Shown here: one piece after another, positions 8,128-17,760 of the stretch
How the letters are laid out: every line of letters starts with the position of its first letter
How positions within the stretch are numbered: the stretch's first letter is position 1
Assembly: GCF_015863205.1 (NCBI RefSeq)
Contig: NZ_JACBXQ010000001.1
Coordinates: forward strand, 186,001 to 250,000
Direction: 5' to 3'
From: Facklamia lactis
GTDB lineage: Bacteria > Bacillota > Bacilli > Lactobacillales > Aerococcaceae
DNA: 64,000 nucleotides
Notes under the pieces: generated by a model
The model's input: the letters and a program-made list of their open reading frames with translations, nothing else
Database searches by the model: none
Told to the model about the DNA's origin: nothing
Made by a program: the position numbers and the translations under genes

Positions 8128-8760
8128 ATGAAAAATAAGAAATTAATCCTTCTTGGAATAACCTTAATACTACTAAGCGGCTGTGGCAATTCGATCGAGC
8201 GCGCTAGCAGAACAATCGGTTTGATCCAAGAAAATGTCACCAATATTATCGGTAAGATTAGTGAAGTTCAGAATCAAGAATCTGACTTACAAGCAGATTT
8301 TGAAGAGACACTGAAAGAAAGTGATGATCTGTCGGCTTTTGCTAAAGACACCAATCCTGTAATTGGAAATATTCAAGAAAGAGAGCAACTTTTAACTGAT
8401 ATTGATAGTAGCCGTCAAGACTTATTGGAATTAATTGAAGAGCTAAATCAAATACCTGAGCACAAAGATTTACCCGATGAACAAACCCAGAAAGTGATTG
8501 AATATATTCAGGCCTTATGTGAGGACCTTGAATTATATGTTAGTAATTATCAAGAGAATTTAAAAGTAGAAGCTGACACCTTTAAATCTGTAGCCAATCC
8601 TGAGATTAATCATGAATCCTTCTTTGGGGTATTTGATAATATCAATGATTTAGCCATTGAAAATAATATCAATTTAGATGCTGTTTTAGGTCACTTTGAA
8701 TCTTTAAACGTTTTACTTGTTAATTTAAAAGTTTATCTTGTGAATCTGACTGATAAATAA
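8128..8760 (+). CDS. YkyA-like cell-surface lipoprotein
   Basis: A 210-residue exported protein. Residues 1-20 form a type II signal peptide (KKLILLGITLILLSGC), with the lipobox LLSGC placing the lipidated cysteine at residue 20. The mature part is acidic, almost wholly alpha-helical and coiled-coil-like (EVQNQESDLQADFEETLKES; LLELIEELNQI), resembling the YkyA putative cell-wall-binding lipoproteins. No enzymatic motif is seen. AAGGAGAACAG precedes the ATG. It lies 23 bp upstream of another lipoprotein gene and is probably cotranscribed with it. Family assignment is from overall character rather than a diagnostic motif. Confidence 0.7.
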   Translation: MKNKKLILLGITLILLSGCGNSIERASRTIGLIQENVTNIIGKISEVQNQESDLQADFEETLKESDDLSAFAKDTNPVIGNIQEREQLLTDIDSSRQDLLELIEELNQIPEHKDLPDEQTQKVIEYIQALCEDLELYVSNYQENLKVEADTFKSVANPEINHESFFGVFDNINDLAIENNINLDAVLGHFESLNVLLVNLKVYLVNLTDK

Positions 8761-8783
8761 TCGATAGTGAAAGTGGTGTTTTT

Positions 8784-10136
8784 TTGAAAAAACAATCCTA
8801 TAAAGGAATAATTTTATTATTTACTTTATTCTTATTATCTGCTTGTAATCTTAAGGCAGAAAAAGAAGAAACAGTTGAAACTTATGACTTGCCGACGGTA
8901 GAAATGGATTATAGTGATGAAGAGATTGTAGCATTCAATAATCGGGTTAACCAAGGAGAAGCCAATCAATATGAAGGCTTAAATATTCATAATACCCCCC
9001 TCTTAACGGCACCTGAGGAGCTTCCTCCAGCCCTCTTTTATGATTCGGGGGTCAACATTCCTTATCCTGAGGAAGGGGTAAAAGGGGTTTATGTCCCCGC
9101 CTCTGTTTTAGAAGATCCTGAGTACTATCAACAATTGCTTGACTATGTCGATCAAACCGCTTTAAATGCCATGGTCATTGATTTTAAAGATGACCTTGGG
9201 CAAATTGTTTCTGATGTTGACTCTGATAACAAGTTGGTAAATGAAAATTCGATCGCTTTGGTTGATTTCAAGAAAATATTAAAAGATTTAGAAGAACGAC
9301 AGATTTATCCGATTGCTCGGATTGTTACCTTTAAGGACAACCTATTATCTACTTCTCATCCAGAATACTCTTTTAAATCAGCTGAAGATGGTGAAATCTG
9401 GCAAGATGGTAATGGTGCTCAATTCATTAATCCTTTTATGCAAGAAGTATGGGATTATAATGTTGCAGTGGCGATTGAGGCTGCTAAGATGGGATTTAAA
9501 GAAATTCAATTTGACTATATCCGTTTTCCGGAAGGTTTTGAAACTTTTTCAGATACATTGGAATACAACTTAGGTGATTATGAAGCCTATGTGACGGATG
9601 ATCCAGAGCTATTTGGTCAGGAACGCGTCTATGCGATTAATGATTTCCTAGAATATGCCAATGAAAGAATCGCTCCTTTTGGAGCCGATGTTTCAGCCGA
9701 TGTTTTTGGTTATACGGCTATTGCGGGAGATGCAGCCGATGTACGAGGGATTGGTCAGAACTTCTCACAAATGGCAGAGCGTGTGGATGTGATATCCTCT
9801 ATGATCTACCCTTCTCACTGGGATTATGGCTTTTTTGGTCTAGAGTCGCCTGATTTGTTCCCATATGAAGTTGTCGATCAATATATGTATACCGAAAAAG
9901 AATTACTATCTAAGGTGACCAACCCGGCAACTAGTCGTCCTTGGCTACAAGATTTTACAGATTCGGGATTGGATCCTGGTACTTATCAAGAGTATGGCGC
10001 TCAACAAGTCCAAGAACAGATTGTTGCTTTACATGAGTATGGAATTCATGAATTTCTGCTTTGGAATGCAGGAGGCTTTTATACAGAAGGCGTTGATTAT
10101 GCCCCTGAAATTACAGGAAATGAGTTCTATTATTAG
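8784..10136 (+). CDS. Putative glycoside hydrolase lipoprotein (DUF4015 type)
   Basis: A 450-residue lipoprotein with signal peptide IILLFTLFLLSAC (lipidated Cys about residue 21). The rest resembles the DUF4015 putative glycoside hydrolase domain, a TIM-barrel fold: VKGVYVPASVLEDP opens the barrel, ALNAMVIDFKDDLGQ is a typical strand, and FDYIRFPEG and SSMIYPSHW are family hallmarks with candidate acidic residues. The likely substrate is a cell-surface glycan, not determined. The start is TTG at 8784; no ATG lies before residue 38 and only TTG keeps the whole signal peptide. The Shine-Dalgarno is weak (AAAGTGGTG), suggesting coupling to the preceding gene. A strong terminator follows. Confidence 0.82.
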   Translation: MKKQSYKGIILLFTLFLLSACNLKAEKEETVETYDLPTVEMDYSDEEIVAFNNRVNQGEANQYEGLNIHNTPLLTAPEELPPALFYDSGVNIPYPEEGVKGVYVPASVLEDPEYYQQLLDYVDQTALNAMVIDFKDDLGQIVSDVDSDNKLVNENSIALVDFKKILKDLEERQIYPIARIVTFKDNLLSTSHPEYSFKSAEDGEIWQDGNGAQFINPFMQEVWDYNVAVAIEAAKMGFKEIQFDYIRFPEGFETFSDTLEYNLGDYEAYVTDDPELFGQERVYAINDFLEYANERIAPFGADVSADVFGYTAIAGDAADVRGIGQNFSQMAERVDVISSMIYPSHWDYGFFGLESPDLFPYEVVDQYMYTEKELLSKVTNPATSRPWLQDFTDSGLDPGTYQEYGAQQVQEQIVALHEYGIHEFLLWNAGGFYTEGVDYAPEITGNEFYY

Positions 10137-10143
10137 CAAAAAA

Positions 10144-10168
10144 ACTTTCCACTTTTGAAGTGGAAAGT
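10144..10168. terminator. Bidirectional rho-independent terminator
   Basis: A perfect 11-bp stem, ACTTTCCACTT / AAGTGGAAAGT, with a 3-base loop. It is followed by CTTTTTTTA on the plus strand and by a T-run on the minus strand (AAAAAAA at 10138-10144 on the plus strand). It separates the convergent glycoside hydrolase and addA genes and should serve both. Confidence 0.93.
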
Positions 10169-10174
10169 CTTTTT

Positions 10175-13100
10175 TTATTTGAAATGAACTAATTCTTCTA
10201 TTTTGACGACTTCTTGGTAATCAATGGCAACAATATAAGTTCCCAAATTGGGAAGTTGCAAATGACTCTGTAAAGCTTGATTATAAAGAGATAATTGATA
10301 TCGATATTTATTCTTTAACCCTTCGATTTGTTCTGCTTTGCTCTTATTCGCATATTGACGATAACGGTCTGTTTTAAAATCGATTAAGATAAATCCTTGA
10401 TTTTCAATGATAAAGTAGTTATCAATGACACCATGAATTAAGACTGAATCTTCCTCAAGAGAAAGATGATCTCCAATATGTGTAAAAATATCAGTAGCTT
10501 TAATTAAATATGAAAAAGCTTGTTCTCGAAACAGATGGGGAGCATTTTGTATGACAGTTTGACCGAGAGGATCAATGAGAAAAGTCACGATCTTCTCAAG
10601 TTGAATAAATTGACAATCTTTATCTGTTATTTTCCCCTCAGTAATCATTCTCTTAATTTCTTCTTTTAAAACTTTTAAATAATTTTCTTGACTGACATGG
10701 TTAAATCGGCCAAAATCTAGTTCTTGCATGAAATAGTGATTTAAAATCCCGATTTTAGCTGCATCATATCGTTTTTCTTGCAAGAAGCTTGGATCTTCAA
10801 ATGTGTTTTGAGTATAACGAACTGCCTGGATTCCTTGGTAAGATTCTGACTGTTGTGTCTCCCCTTTAGACCTATCTTGATAAAATGATAATGCTTGATG
10901 ATGTGGTTCCTCATATAAGCGTTTTAATTCAGAAACAGATTGATAAGAGGCGGTTTGACTCGCAAATTGATAAGGATATTGAGCATGTTGAAGCTTTCGT
11001 AAACGTTTGATAATTGGATGCTGAAGGCTTTTATTATCTTGTTTAGAAGTTAGTAATTTTTCTAGCCACTTATCTGGATCAGATGTCTCTTCTCTATTAA
11101 TTATTAAACCATCATTGATATCATTAATGCTAAAAAATTGAATCGAAAAACTTTCATCTTCTAATTGAGCGATTGCTGGCAGTTTTCGCTGATAGAGAGA
11201 TAAAGCTTGCCCAATCCAAGTAAGATAATTATCACTGGAAGACCGATGGGCTAAATTAATGAGTAATTCATCTGGATCGGTTTCTTTTTTTGTTTGGTCC
11301 ATCATATTTTCCCATTTTTCTCTCGAGTCAATAGTTGCGACGATGATTATCTTCTGCTCACTTCTTGTTAATGCAACGTATAATAAGCGCATTTGCTCGG
11401 CTTGGTTTTGTTTTTCTTTTAAGATTTGACGTGCTTTTTTGCTAATAGAAGGATATTCAATTTGATAGTTCGTATTGTAATAATTAACACCAATACCATA
11501 ATGTTTGGTAGGGATGATGGCTTGAACTCCCTGACGGCGTTTAAAGTTACGGCCGGTATTGATGAGGTAAACCAATGGAAACTCGCTTCCTTTTGACGCA
11601 TGAATTGTCATGGCCCTTACAGCATTTTGGTTATCATCTAAAATGATCGGTTCTGCTAAATCTTTTTCTTGTTTGATTAATTGATCAATATACTCAATAA
11701 AACCAGCAATATTTTTACTTTCTTGGTTATGGGCGGCTAAGTTACGGGCTTTTTGATAGAAAGCATGGAGATTAGCTTGTCTTTGAATTCCATTATCTAA
11801 ACCTCCAACATAATCTAAAAAAGCCGTTTCTTGATAAATAAGCCAAACGACTTCATCTATCGCATGTTTTCTCGCATATTGGCGCCACTTGTCTACCCTT
11901 TCTTTAAAATGATATAGCTTATGATAAAGGTCAGTTTCTGCCTGATAATTGCCAGATTCATAGGCTTCCAAAAAATTGATCGTGGCATGATAAAAATCTC
12001 CATTAGGTTGATGAATCCTAATATGACTTAGCTCTTCATCTGATAAACCAACAAAAAATGATCTTAAAACAGCCACTAATGGAATGTCTTGAATAGGATT
12101 GTCAATAATCCGTAAAAGTGCAAGCAACAATTGGATTTCTTGGCGCTGAAAATATCTTTCGATCGCTTGTGAAACAAAGGGAATTTGATAGTAGTCGAAG
12201 GCAGTTTGTAAAGGACTAAAAGCTGATCTAGTGGCGCTTAAAATCACAATATCCTTGAAAGTGATTGGACGATAGTTTTGCGTGTCTTTATCATAGATAA
12301 GATAGTTAGTTTCTATTTTTTTTTGGATGTCTTGGGCGATTATCATGGCTTCTGCTTCAAGGCTCTTTTTGATGGAATAAGAGTTAGGAATGTTTTCCTC
12401 TTTATCATCGTGTGATTCTGATTTGTCATAAAGCAGCAGTTCTAAATGATAGCTTTGCTCTGATGAATTATTTTCAAATTCAGAATTACCATATTTTAAA
12501 GCTTCTTTAGGGCCATAATCCATTTCTCCAAAATCTTTATTCATTAATCGTTCAAATAAATAATTGACAAAATTTAGCACTTCATTTCTAGAACGGTAAT
12601 TTTTATCTAAAATGATTAAATCTCCCTGATTACTGTGCTGATAGAGTTCATATTTTTCTAGAAAAAGTGAAGGTTCGGCCATTCTAAAACCGTAAATTGA
12701 TTGTTTGACATCCCCTACCATAAATAAATTGCCGGCTCGTTTTGAATCTTTCTCTCGGGACAACCATGAGAGAATGGATGCTTGAATTTCGTTGATATCT
12801 TGATATTCATCAACAAGCACTTCAGTAAAGAGGTCTTGATAGTACAGAGCTGCTGGACTTGGAATGCGTTGCCCTTCTTCAGGATGGTAGGGAGCAAGGA
12901 TATCTAACGTGATATGTTCTAAGTCCGTATAATCGATTAAATTTTCTTTACGTTTGTAAGCCAGTAATTGCTCATGAAAAATACTTATAATCTTTTTGAG
13001 CCTTTGTAAAATAGGAAACAGACTAGTTTCAATTTGTTCACTATCTTGGTATGGAAATGGAAATAATTTTTGGATATTTTGTAAGTATAGTTTACTGTTG

Positions 13101-14077
13101 TCACGTAAGTTTTTCATTTCTTCGATCATTTCTAGATCTTCTTCCAGAGCTTTTGCTCGGTTTGAGGGCCAGCGTTTAAAATTAATGCTCTGAATCTGAT
13201 CAATAAATAAAGCCATGTCTTGATTCTTTAGCAGTTCGAATAATTCTTGAGTGATTTCGAGTTCGGTATTTAAAAGTGTGTGATACTTTTCAAAACAAGC
13301 CTGTGAACAAGTTAATAGGATATCATTAGCTGAAACAAGGCTCTGATAGGCTATATTTAATGAAGATGCGAGTTGTTTTTGTATGCTGTTTTTATATAAC
13401 TGGGAGGTCCAGAAATCACCAAGTTCAAAATGTTCTTTTGTTATTTTGTCGATCCAAAGTTGAGGTTCAGGATTAGATAAAGCAAAATGATATATTTCTA
13501 ATATTAGCTGTCTTAACCCCTGATCTTCTCTGCCATTTGAAAAGCAGGATAGAAGATCTTGGTAATCTGATATGGTTAAATCTTCAATTTTTTCTTCATA
13601 AATCTGTTCAATGAGTTGCTTCCAAACATTTGTATAAATGAGCTCCATTTGACTATTATCAGTTATCAAGTGCTGGTCCGGATTTAAATCTAAAAGGTAG
13701 AAAAATTTTTGAATGACTTGGAGACAAAAGGAATGTAAGGTTCGGATTTGAGCACTCGGTAATTGATTAAGTTGCTCAAGCAAGACGGCTCTATGATGGG
13801 TATCATTGCTATTATTGATCGCTTTCTTAAGACGAACTTCCATTCTTTCTTTCATTTCGTTAGCGGCAGCTTCAGTAAATGTCACCACTAATAAATTTTC
13901 TAATTGTGTATATTGTGTTTGTAGATGGTTCATGATTCTTTCAATTAGGACGGTTGTTTTACCAGAACCAGCAGAAGCTGCTATGAGAATATTGTTTCCA
14001 GTGTGGTGAATCGCTTGCCACTGTTCATCATTAAATTTACTATTAGCAGGTTTGATAGGAATATTACTTTCTTTCAA
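10175..14077 (-). CDS. addA: AddA/RexA, ATP-dependent helicase-nuclease subunit A
   Basis: Helicase and nuclease subunit of the AddAB (RexAB) complex, which processes double-strand breaks for RecA. The 1300 residues hold UvrD-type helicase motifs: Walker A in IAASAGSGKTTVLIERI (near residue 35), LVDEYQDINEIQ (motif II), LDKNYRSRNEVLNFVN (motif IV region), and LLYVALTRSEQKII (motif VI). The RecB-family nuclease motif GFILIDFKTDRYR lies near residue 1230. The start is TTG at 14077, a few bases after GGAGGAGG, and overlaps the addB stop by 14 bases, so the subunits are translationally coupled. It ends at the bidirectional terminator. Nothing looks degraded. Confidence 0.96.
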   Translation of the reverse strand: MKESNIPIKPANSKFNDEQWQAIHHTGNNILIAASAGSGKTTVLIERIMNHLQTQYTQLENLLVVTFTEAAANEMKERMEVRLKKAINNSNDTHHRAVLLEQLNQLPSAQIRTLHSFCLQVIQKFFYLLDLNPDQHLITDNSQMELIYTNVWKQLIEQIYEEKIEDLTISDYQDLLSCFSNGREDQGLRQLILEIYHFALSNPEPQLWIDKITKEHFELGDFWTSQLYKNSIQKQLASSLNIAYQSLVSANDILLTCSQACFEKYHTLLNTELEITQELFELLKNQDMALFIDQIQSINFKRWPSNRAKALEEDLEMIEEMKNLRDNSKLYLQNIQKLFPFPYQDSEQIETSLFPILQRLKKIISIFHEQLLAYKRKENLIDYTDLEHITLDILAPYHPEEGQRIPSPAALYYQDLFTEVLVDEYQDINEIQASILSWLSREKDSKRAGNLFMVGDVKQSIYGFRMAEPSLFLEKYELYQHSNQGDLIILDKNYRSRNEVLNFVNYLFERLMNKDFGEMDYGPKEALKYGNSEFENNSSEQSYHLELLLYDKSESHDDKEENIPNSYSIKKSLEAEAMIIAQDIQKKIETNYLIYDKDTQNYRPITFKDIVILSATRSAFSPLQTAFDYYQIPFVSQAIERYFQRQEIQLLLALLRIIDNPIQDIPLVAVLRSFFVGLSDEELSHIRIHQPNGDFYHATINFLEAYESGNYQAETDLYHKLYHFKERVDKWRQYARKHAIDEVVWLIYQETAFLDYVGGLDNGIQRQANLHAFYQKARNLAAHNQESKNIAGFIEYIDQLIKQEKDLAEPIILDDNQNAVRAMTIHASKGSEFPLVYLINTGRNFKRRQGVQAIIPTKHYGIGVNYYNTNYQIEYPSISKKARQILKEKQNQAEQMRLLYVALTRSEQKIIIVATIDSREKWENMMDQTKKETDPDELLINLAHRSSSDNYLTWIGQALSLYQRKLPAIAQLEDESFSIQFFSINDINDGLIINREETSDPDKWLEKLLTSKQDNKSLQHPIIKRLRKLQHAQYPYQFASQTASYQSVSELKRLYEEPHHQALSFYQDRSKGETQQSESYQGIQAVRYTQNTFEDPSFLQEKRYDAAKIGILNHYFMQELDFGRFNHVSQENYLKVLKEEIKRMITEGKITDKDCQFIQLEKIVTFLIDPLGQTVIQNAPHLFREQAFSYLIKATDIFTHIGDHLSLEEDSVLIHGVIDNYFIIENQGFILIDFKTDRYRQYANKSKAEQIEGLKNKYRYQLSLYNQALQSHLQLPNLGTYIVAIDYQEVVKIEELVHFK

Positions 14078-17000
14078 TGTCCTCCTCCTTTTCTAGTAAT
14101 CCATTTTCGATCAATTTAGCTTTCATTGCTTCAATAGCTTGATCAGAAGAAATAGTTTTATGTCGATAATAATGATAATTTTGACTCGCATCGAAGCCAG
14201 TGATAACACGAAATGGCTCATTGATTGAGGTGGTATAAGGATGATCTTCAAATGGCGCAAGATGAATTTCACCCTGCTGAATTTGAGCTGCTGCTTCTTT
14301 GAACATTAGATGAGTATACTGGACTAATACTTCCAATTCTTCTGAATTAAATGTGGGACTGGAGGCATAGAAGCCTTCTTTTTTATATTGAACTGGATAA
14401 ACTAAACTTTTATTAGATTCACTTGCTCCTAACTCAAGTTCTTTTAAATAGTCTGCTTCTATGGTAATAAATCCATTTAATTTATTATTATTTAATTGTA
14501 ATTCAGTAATGTGTTCAGAATTACTTTCTAAGAAGAAGCCATTTGCTTTATCAAAAGATTGAATAATAGGTTGGTAAAATGCTCCTAGTGGTTGGTGGTC
14601 TGGATAATGTCTCAATCCCACTGCTAAATAGGTTAGGATCTGTAAATCCATGCCATAATAGGCATCTACTAGGCTGAATTTCTTATTTGATGATTTATAA
14701 TCAATAATTTGGAGGTATTGGTTATCAAAATAATTGATCTCATCAATTCGGTCGATTTTCCCTCGGATTATTAATTTTCCGCCTGAAGGTAATGGATAAA
14801 TGAGCCCTGGTAGTGAGTCTTTACCTGGCATCCCAAAAATAGCTTCAGAAATTAATGGTTGATTGCGAATTAATTTTTGCTGTTCGATCGAAAAACGAAT
14901 AAAATGAGATAATCTTTTTTCGATTTGTTGAAAAATCGCATAGGTATGGCCTTGTTGCTGATAAATCTCAAAATCAGGATTCTGTTTAACTCCAGTTAGA
15001 ACTTTTTGAATAGCTTGATGGATTTTAGAGTCATTTAATTGATAGGCTAAGAGATTATTTGCTTTTAAATATTTTGAAAAGTAATCTAATGCTTGGTGAA
15101 AAAATTCTCCAGTAGTAGCAAAATCTATTTCATATCGTTTACGTTCTTTAAGTTTAAGACCATATAAAAGAAAATGAGAATAAGGATCTTGAAAAAATTG
15201 CTCGATACGCGACACTGATAAATTTAAATTTTGACCATAAAGTTTAAGCGCAGTATCAGTTGTTATGTTTTCTGGAAGCCCATCAAAACGAATGGCTAGC
15301 TTTAGAATTTCAGATAAATTTCGATGATAAGGTTTATTAGTTTGGTTATCAACTAGCTGGATCAAGCCTGCAAGCTCAAGTGGAACTTCAGCTTTGCTTT
15401 CATATATTTTTCTTGTGCTCTGCAGTAAAGTAGTTAAAAAGCTTGAGTGATTTCCAAAATTATTGATGAACCGAGCTTCCCCTTCGAGTCTGATATCATA
15501 ATTGGCATCTAAAGAGAGTGTTTTGAAGTGACCAATTCTGATAATCTGCTTGATGAAAGGAGACCAATTCTCTAGACGATCTTCTAAATTAATTGCATAG
15601 GAAAAATGAAGCTGATCGGTTGCTAATAATAAAATTTGATAGGCTAAAAGCGTTTCTAAACTTCCTTGTTGCCTTTCCTTATCCACTAGAAATTGGTGAG
15701 CTAATAAATTGCTTTGAATAGATTGACGATTTTCACGTGTTAATATGGGGTTATTTTCGATCTTTTGAGGTAAAGATGATCGATCCATACCGATGATAAA
15801 AGCAATTTTGTTGGGTTGAATTTGAGGGCTCACTATATTAGTAAAGGCTACTTGATCAAGTGTTGGTGGAATAATGTGATAAGTAGCTGCTTTAAATCCA
15901 GCTGTTAGGATATCGGTAAACAATTCATAGGTGATCTGATCATTTGAAAATACTTTTGCAAACTCATCTAAAGTATCAGTAAAAACTTGCCATACTTGTT
16001 CATGCTGTCGTGCCTCTCCCACTAGCCCTTGTTCGAGACATTCATTTCTTAATGTTTCCAATTGGTCTTTGATTCCAGACTCTTGAATCAATCTGTAAAA
16101 TTTAGTGACAAAGTCAGAACCTAAATAAACCTTCTTCAATTTTATTAAGGGATCGTGGATCTCGGAAATCATCCATTGCCTAATTTCAAGCATTTGTTCT
16201 AAAGGTTCACTTGAAGGCGTATCATTCTTGTCAGACAAAGAGTTAATAGGATCAAAAAGTCGACTCCATTCAAAGTTTAGATGATAAAAACGATAACCTT
16301 CATAGCCATTTTCTATCAGCATATTTTCAAAGCTAAAAATAACTTGTTCATAATTTTTAAGAGCTTCTAGCCGTTGATCAGCGTCTTCAATTTGTCGTAT
16401 TTTAGGAGGGATAAATAAAGGTGATTTCAAAATTCCTATGATGTCAGGGATTCGCCAATTATACTTTTCGAGTTGAATTAATTTAATGACCCAATCGAAA
16501 AAAGGATGATCCATCATTGTTTTTTCGTGGTCAAAGAAATAAGGAATGTTATTCATTTTAAAAATTGGATCTACCAGCGATTGGTAACGCTCCATATTGC
16601 GAGTAAATACTTGAATATCCTTATAACGATAGCCTTCTTCGACTACTAGTTGATGAATTTTATTAGATACATAACGAAGTTCTGTTTGAATGCTATCAAA
16701 TTCATAAAAATAATGTCTTTCTGCCCAATCGTTATGTGATTTTTCATGGGTTGATACTTCATAATGATGTTGATATTCGGAAAATTTATCCGCTATGTGT
16801 TGGATTTGTGGCTGATATTTGAAAGTGCAGGCATTGATTTCCCATGGAGCATCGAATGGAATGTTTAAAAGTTGACTCAATTCTTTAATTTGTGCATAGG
16901 TTTGAAAAGCCACTTTATTAAGCGTCACATCTTGGTAACTTTTAAGTTGTTGTTGGGTGATCGGTAAGGTTATCCATATTTTCTCGGAAGCTTGAGCCAT

Positions 17001-17681
17001 TGCTAATAGTATTTGCAATTCTTGACTGGAAAAATAATAGTAATGATCAATCACAAAATAGTGTTTTTCTAACTTTTCTGTTTGAAAAAAATGGATCAAG
17101 TTTTGAATCATTTTATAATTATTAATCTCTAATTCTTGTAAGTGGTCTAAGAAAGCTTGATACAGAAATTTTATTTCAGCTAAACGCTGTCCCTCCATTT
17201 GATCTGCTTGTGTGGCTAAAGTCAAGAGATCCTCTTGGAAAGAGAAGTCAGTAATATCTTCAGGTGAAATATTTCCTTCGATAAATTCTTTGAACAATTC
17301 CATAATGGTTTCTGCAAAGCTTTGATAATTCACTTGCTTTCGATAAACGTGTAATTTATGTTGATATTGGTTGAGAACTTGTCTTACAATCATGGTTAAA
17401 CCGAGATCACTAAGAGTGTCCTGATCAGATTTATGATTGACTAAAAACCATTTTAAACGAGAAAAACTTGCTACTTGAAAGTTGAATAAACTAGCATCAG
17501 ATCGTTGATATCTCTTCCGAATCTGGGCTAAGGTGTATTCTTCCATATTAAATTTTAAATGTTCAGGAACAATATAAAAAATTTTGCTAGTGGGATCTTT
17601 TTCAAGAATATCTAATAGATGATCAATGATCGGTTCTTTCTTATTATATTTTAAATCTCCTGTAATAATTTGAATGCTCAT
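14064..17681 (-). CDS. addB: AddB/RexB, helicase-nuclease subunit B
   Basis: Partner of AddA in double-strand-break resection; in Lactobacillales the subunit is called RexB. It has 1205 residues. The C-terminal RecB-like nuclease motif QIIDYKSSNKKFS is intact. Two Bacillus AddB features are missing. The N-terminal Walker A is replaced (IITGDLKYNKKEP). The iron-sulphur cysteines are gone: the SVSRIEQFFQDPYSHF block has Asp where Bacillus has Cys, and the C-terminal segment (FEDHPYTTSINEPF) has no cysteines. Both losses fit the RexB subgroup rather than decay. The ATG at 17681 has TTGGAGGAAAT upstream. It is the first gene of the addB-addA unit. Confidence 0.94.
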   Translation of the reverse strand: MSIQIITGDLKYNKKEPIIDHLLDILEKDPTSKIFYIVPEHLKFNMEEYTLAQIRKRYQRSDASLFNFQVASFSRLKWFLVNHKSDQDTLSDLGLTMIVRQVLNQYQHKLHVYRKQVNYQSFAETIMELFKEFIEGNISPEDITDFSFQEDLLTLATQADQMEGQRLAEIKFLYQAFLDHLQELEINNYKMIQNLIHFFQTEKLEKHYFVIDHYYYFSSQELQILLAMAQASEKIWITLPITQQQLKSYQDVTLNKVAFQTYAQIKELSQLLNIPFDAPWEINACTFKYQPQIQHIADKFSEYQHHYEVSTHEKSHNDWAERHYFYEFDSIQTELRYVSNKIHQLVVEEGYRYKDIQVFTRNMERYQSLVDPIFKMNNIPYFFDHEKTMMDHPFFDWVIKLIQLEKYNWRIPDIIGILKSPLFIPPKIRQIEDADQRLEALKNYEQVIFSFENMLIENGYEGYRFYHLNFEWSRLFDPINSLSDKNDTPSSEPLEQMLEIRQWMISEIHDPLIKLKKVYLGSDFVTKFYRLIQESGIKDQLETLRNECLEQGLVGEARQHEQVWQVFTDTLDEFAKVFSNDQITYELFTDILTAGFKAATYHIIPPTLDQVAFTNIVSPQIQPNKIAFIIGMDRSSLPQKIENNPILTRENRQSIQSNLLAHQFLVDKERQQGSLETLLAYQILLLATDQLHFSYAINLEDRLENWSPFIKQIIRIGHFKTLSLDANYDIRLEGEARFINNFGNHSSFLTTLLQSTRKIYESKAEVPLELAGLIQLVDNQTNKPYHRNLSEILKLAIRFDGLPENITTDTALKLYGQNLNLSVSRIEQFFQDPYSHFLLYGLKLKERKRYEIDFATTGEFFHQALDYFSKYLKANNLLAYQLNDSKIHQAIQKVLTGVKQNPDFEIYQQQGHTYAIFQQIEKRLSHFIRFSIEQQKLIRNQPLISEAIFGMPGKDSLPGLIYPLPSGGKLIIRGKIDRIDEINYFDNQYLQIIDYKSSNKKFSLVDAYYGMDLQILTYLAVGLRHYPDHQPLGAFYQPIIQSFDKANGFFLESNSEHITELQLNNNKLNGFITIEADYLKELELGASESNKSLVYPVQYKKEGFYASSPTFNSEELEVLVQYTHLMFKEAAAQIQQGEIHLAPFEDHPYTTSINEPFRVITGFDASQNYHYYRHKTISSDQAIEAMKAKLIENGLLEKEEDIERK

Positions 17682-17710
17682 ATTTCCTCCAATATAGCCA
17701 AAATACGAAA

Positions 17711-17747
17711 AGTTCCCCCACTTAACTAGAAGTTAAATAAAGGAACT
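17711..17747 (-). terminator. Probable terminator after pepT
   Basis: Nested stems: outer AGTTCC/GGAACT and inner TTAACT/AGTTAA, in the gap between pepT and addB. On the minus strand the structure is followed by a short TTTTCGTATTTT tail. The stem is interrupted, so termination may be partial. Confidence 0.45.
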
Positions 17748-17760
17748 AAACTGGTGATAA

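Noticed and set aside
9313-9573. 86-codon plus-strand frame inside the glycoside hydrolase gene
   Set aside because: A shifted frame fully inside a well-supported gene; low-complexity composition typical of a shadow.
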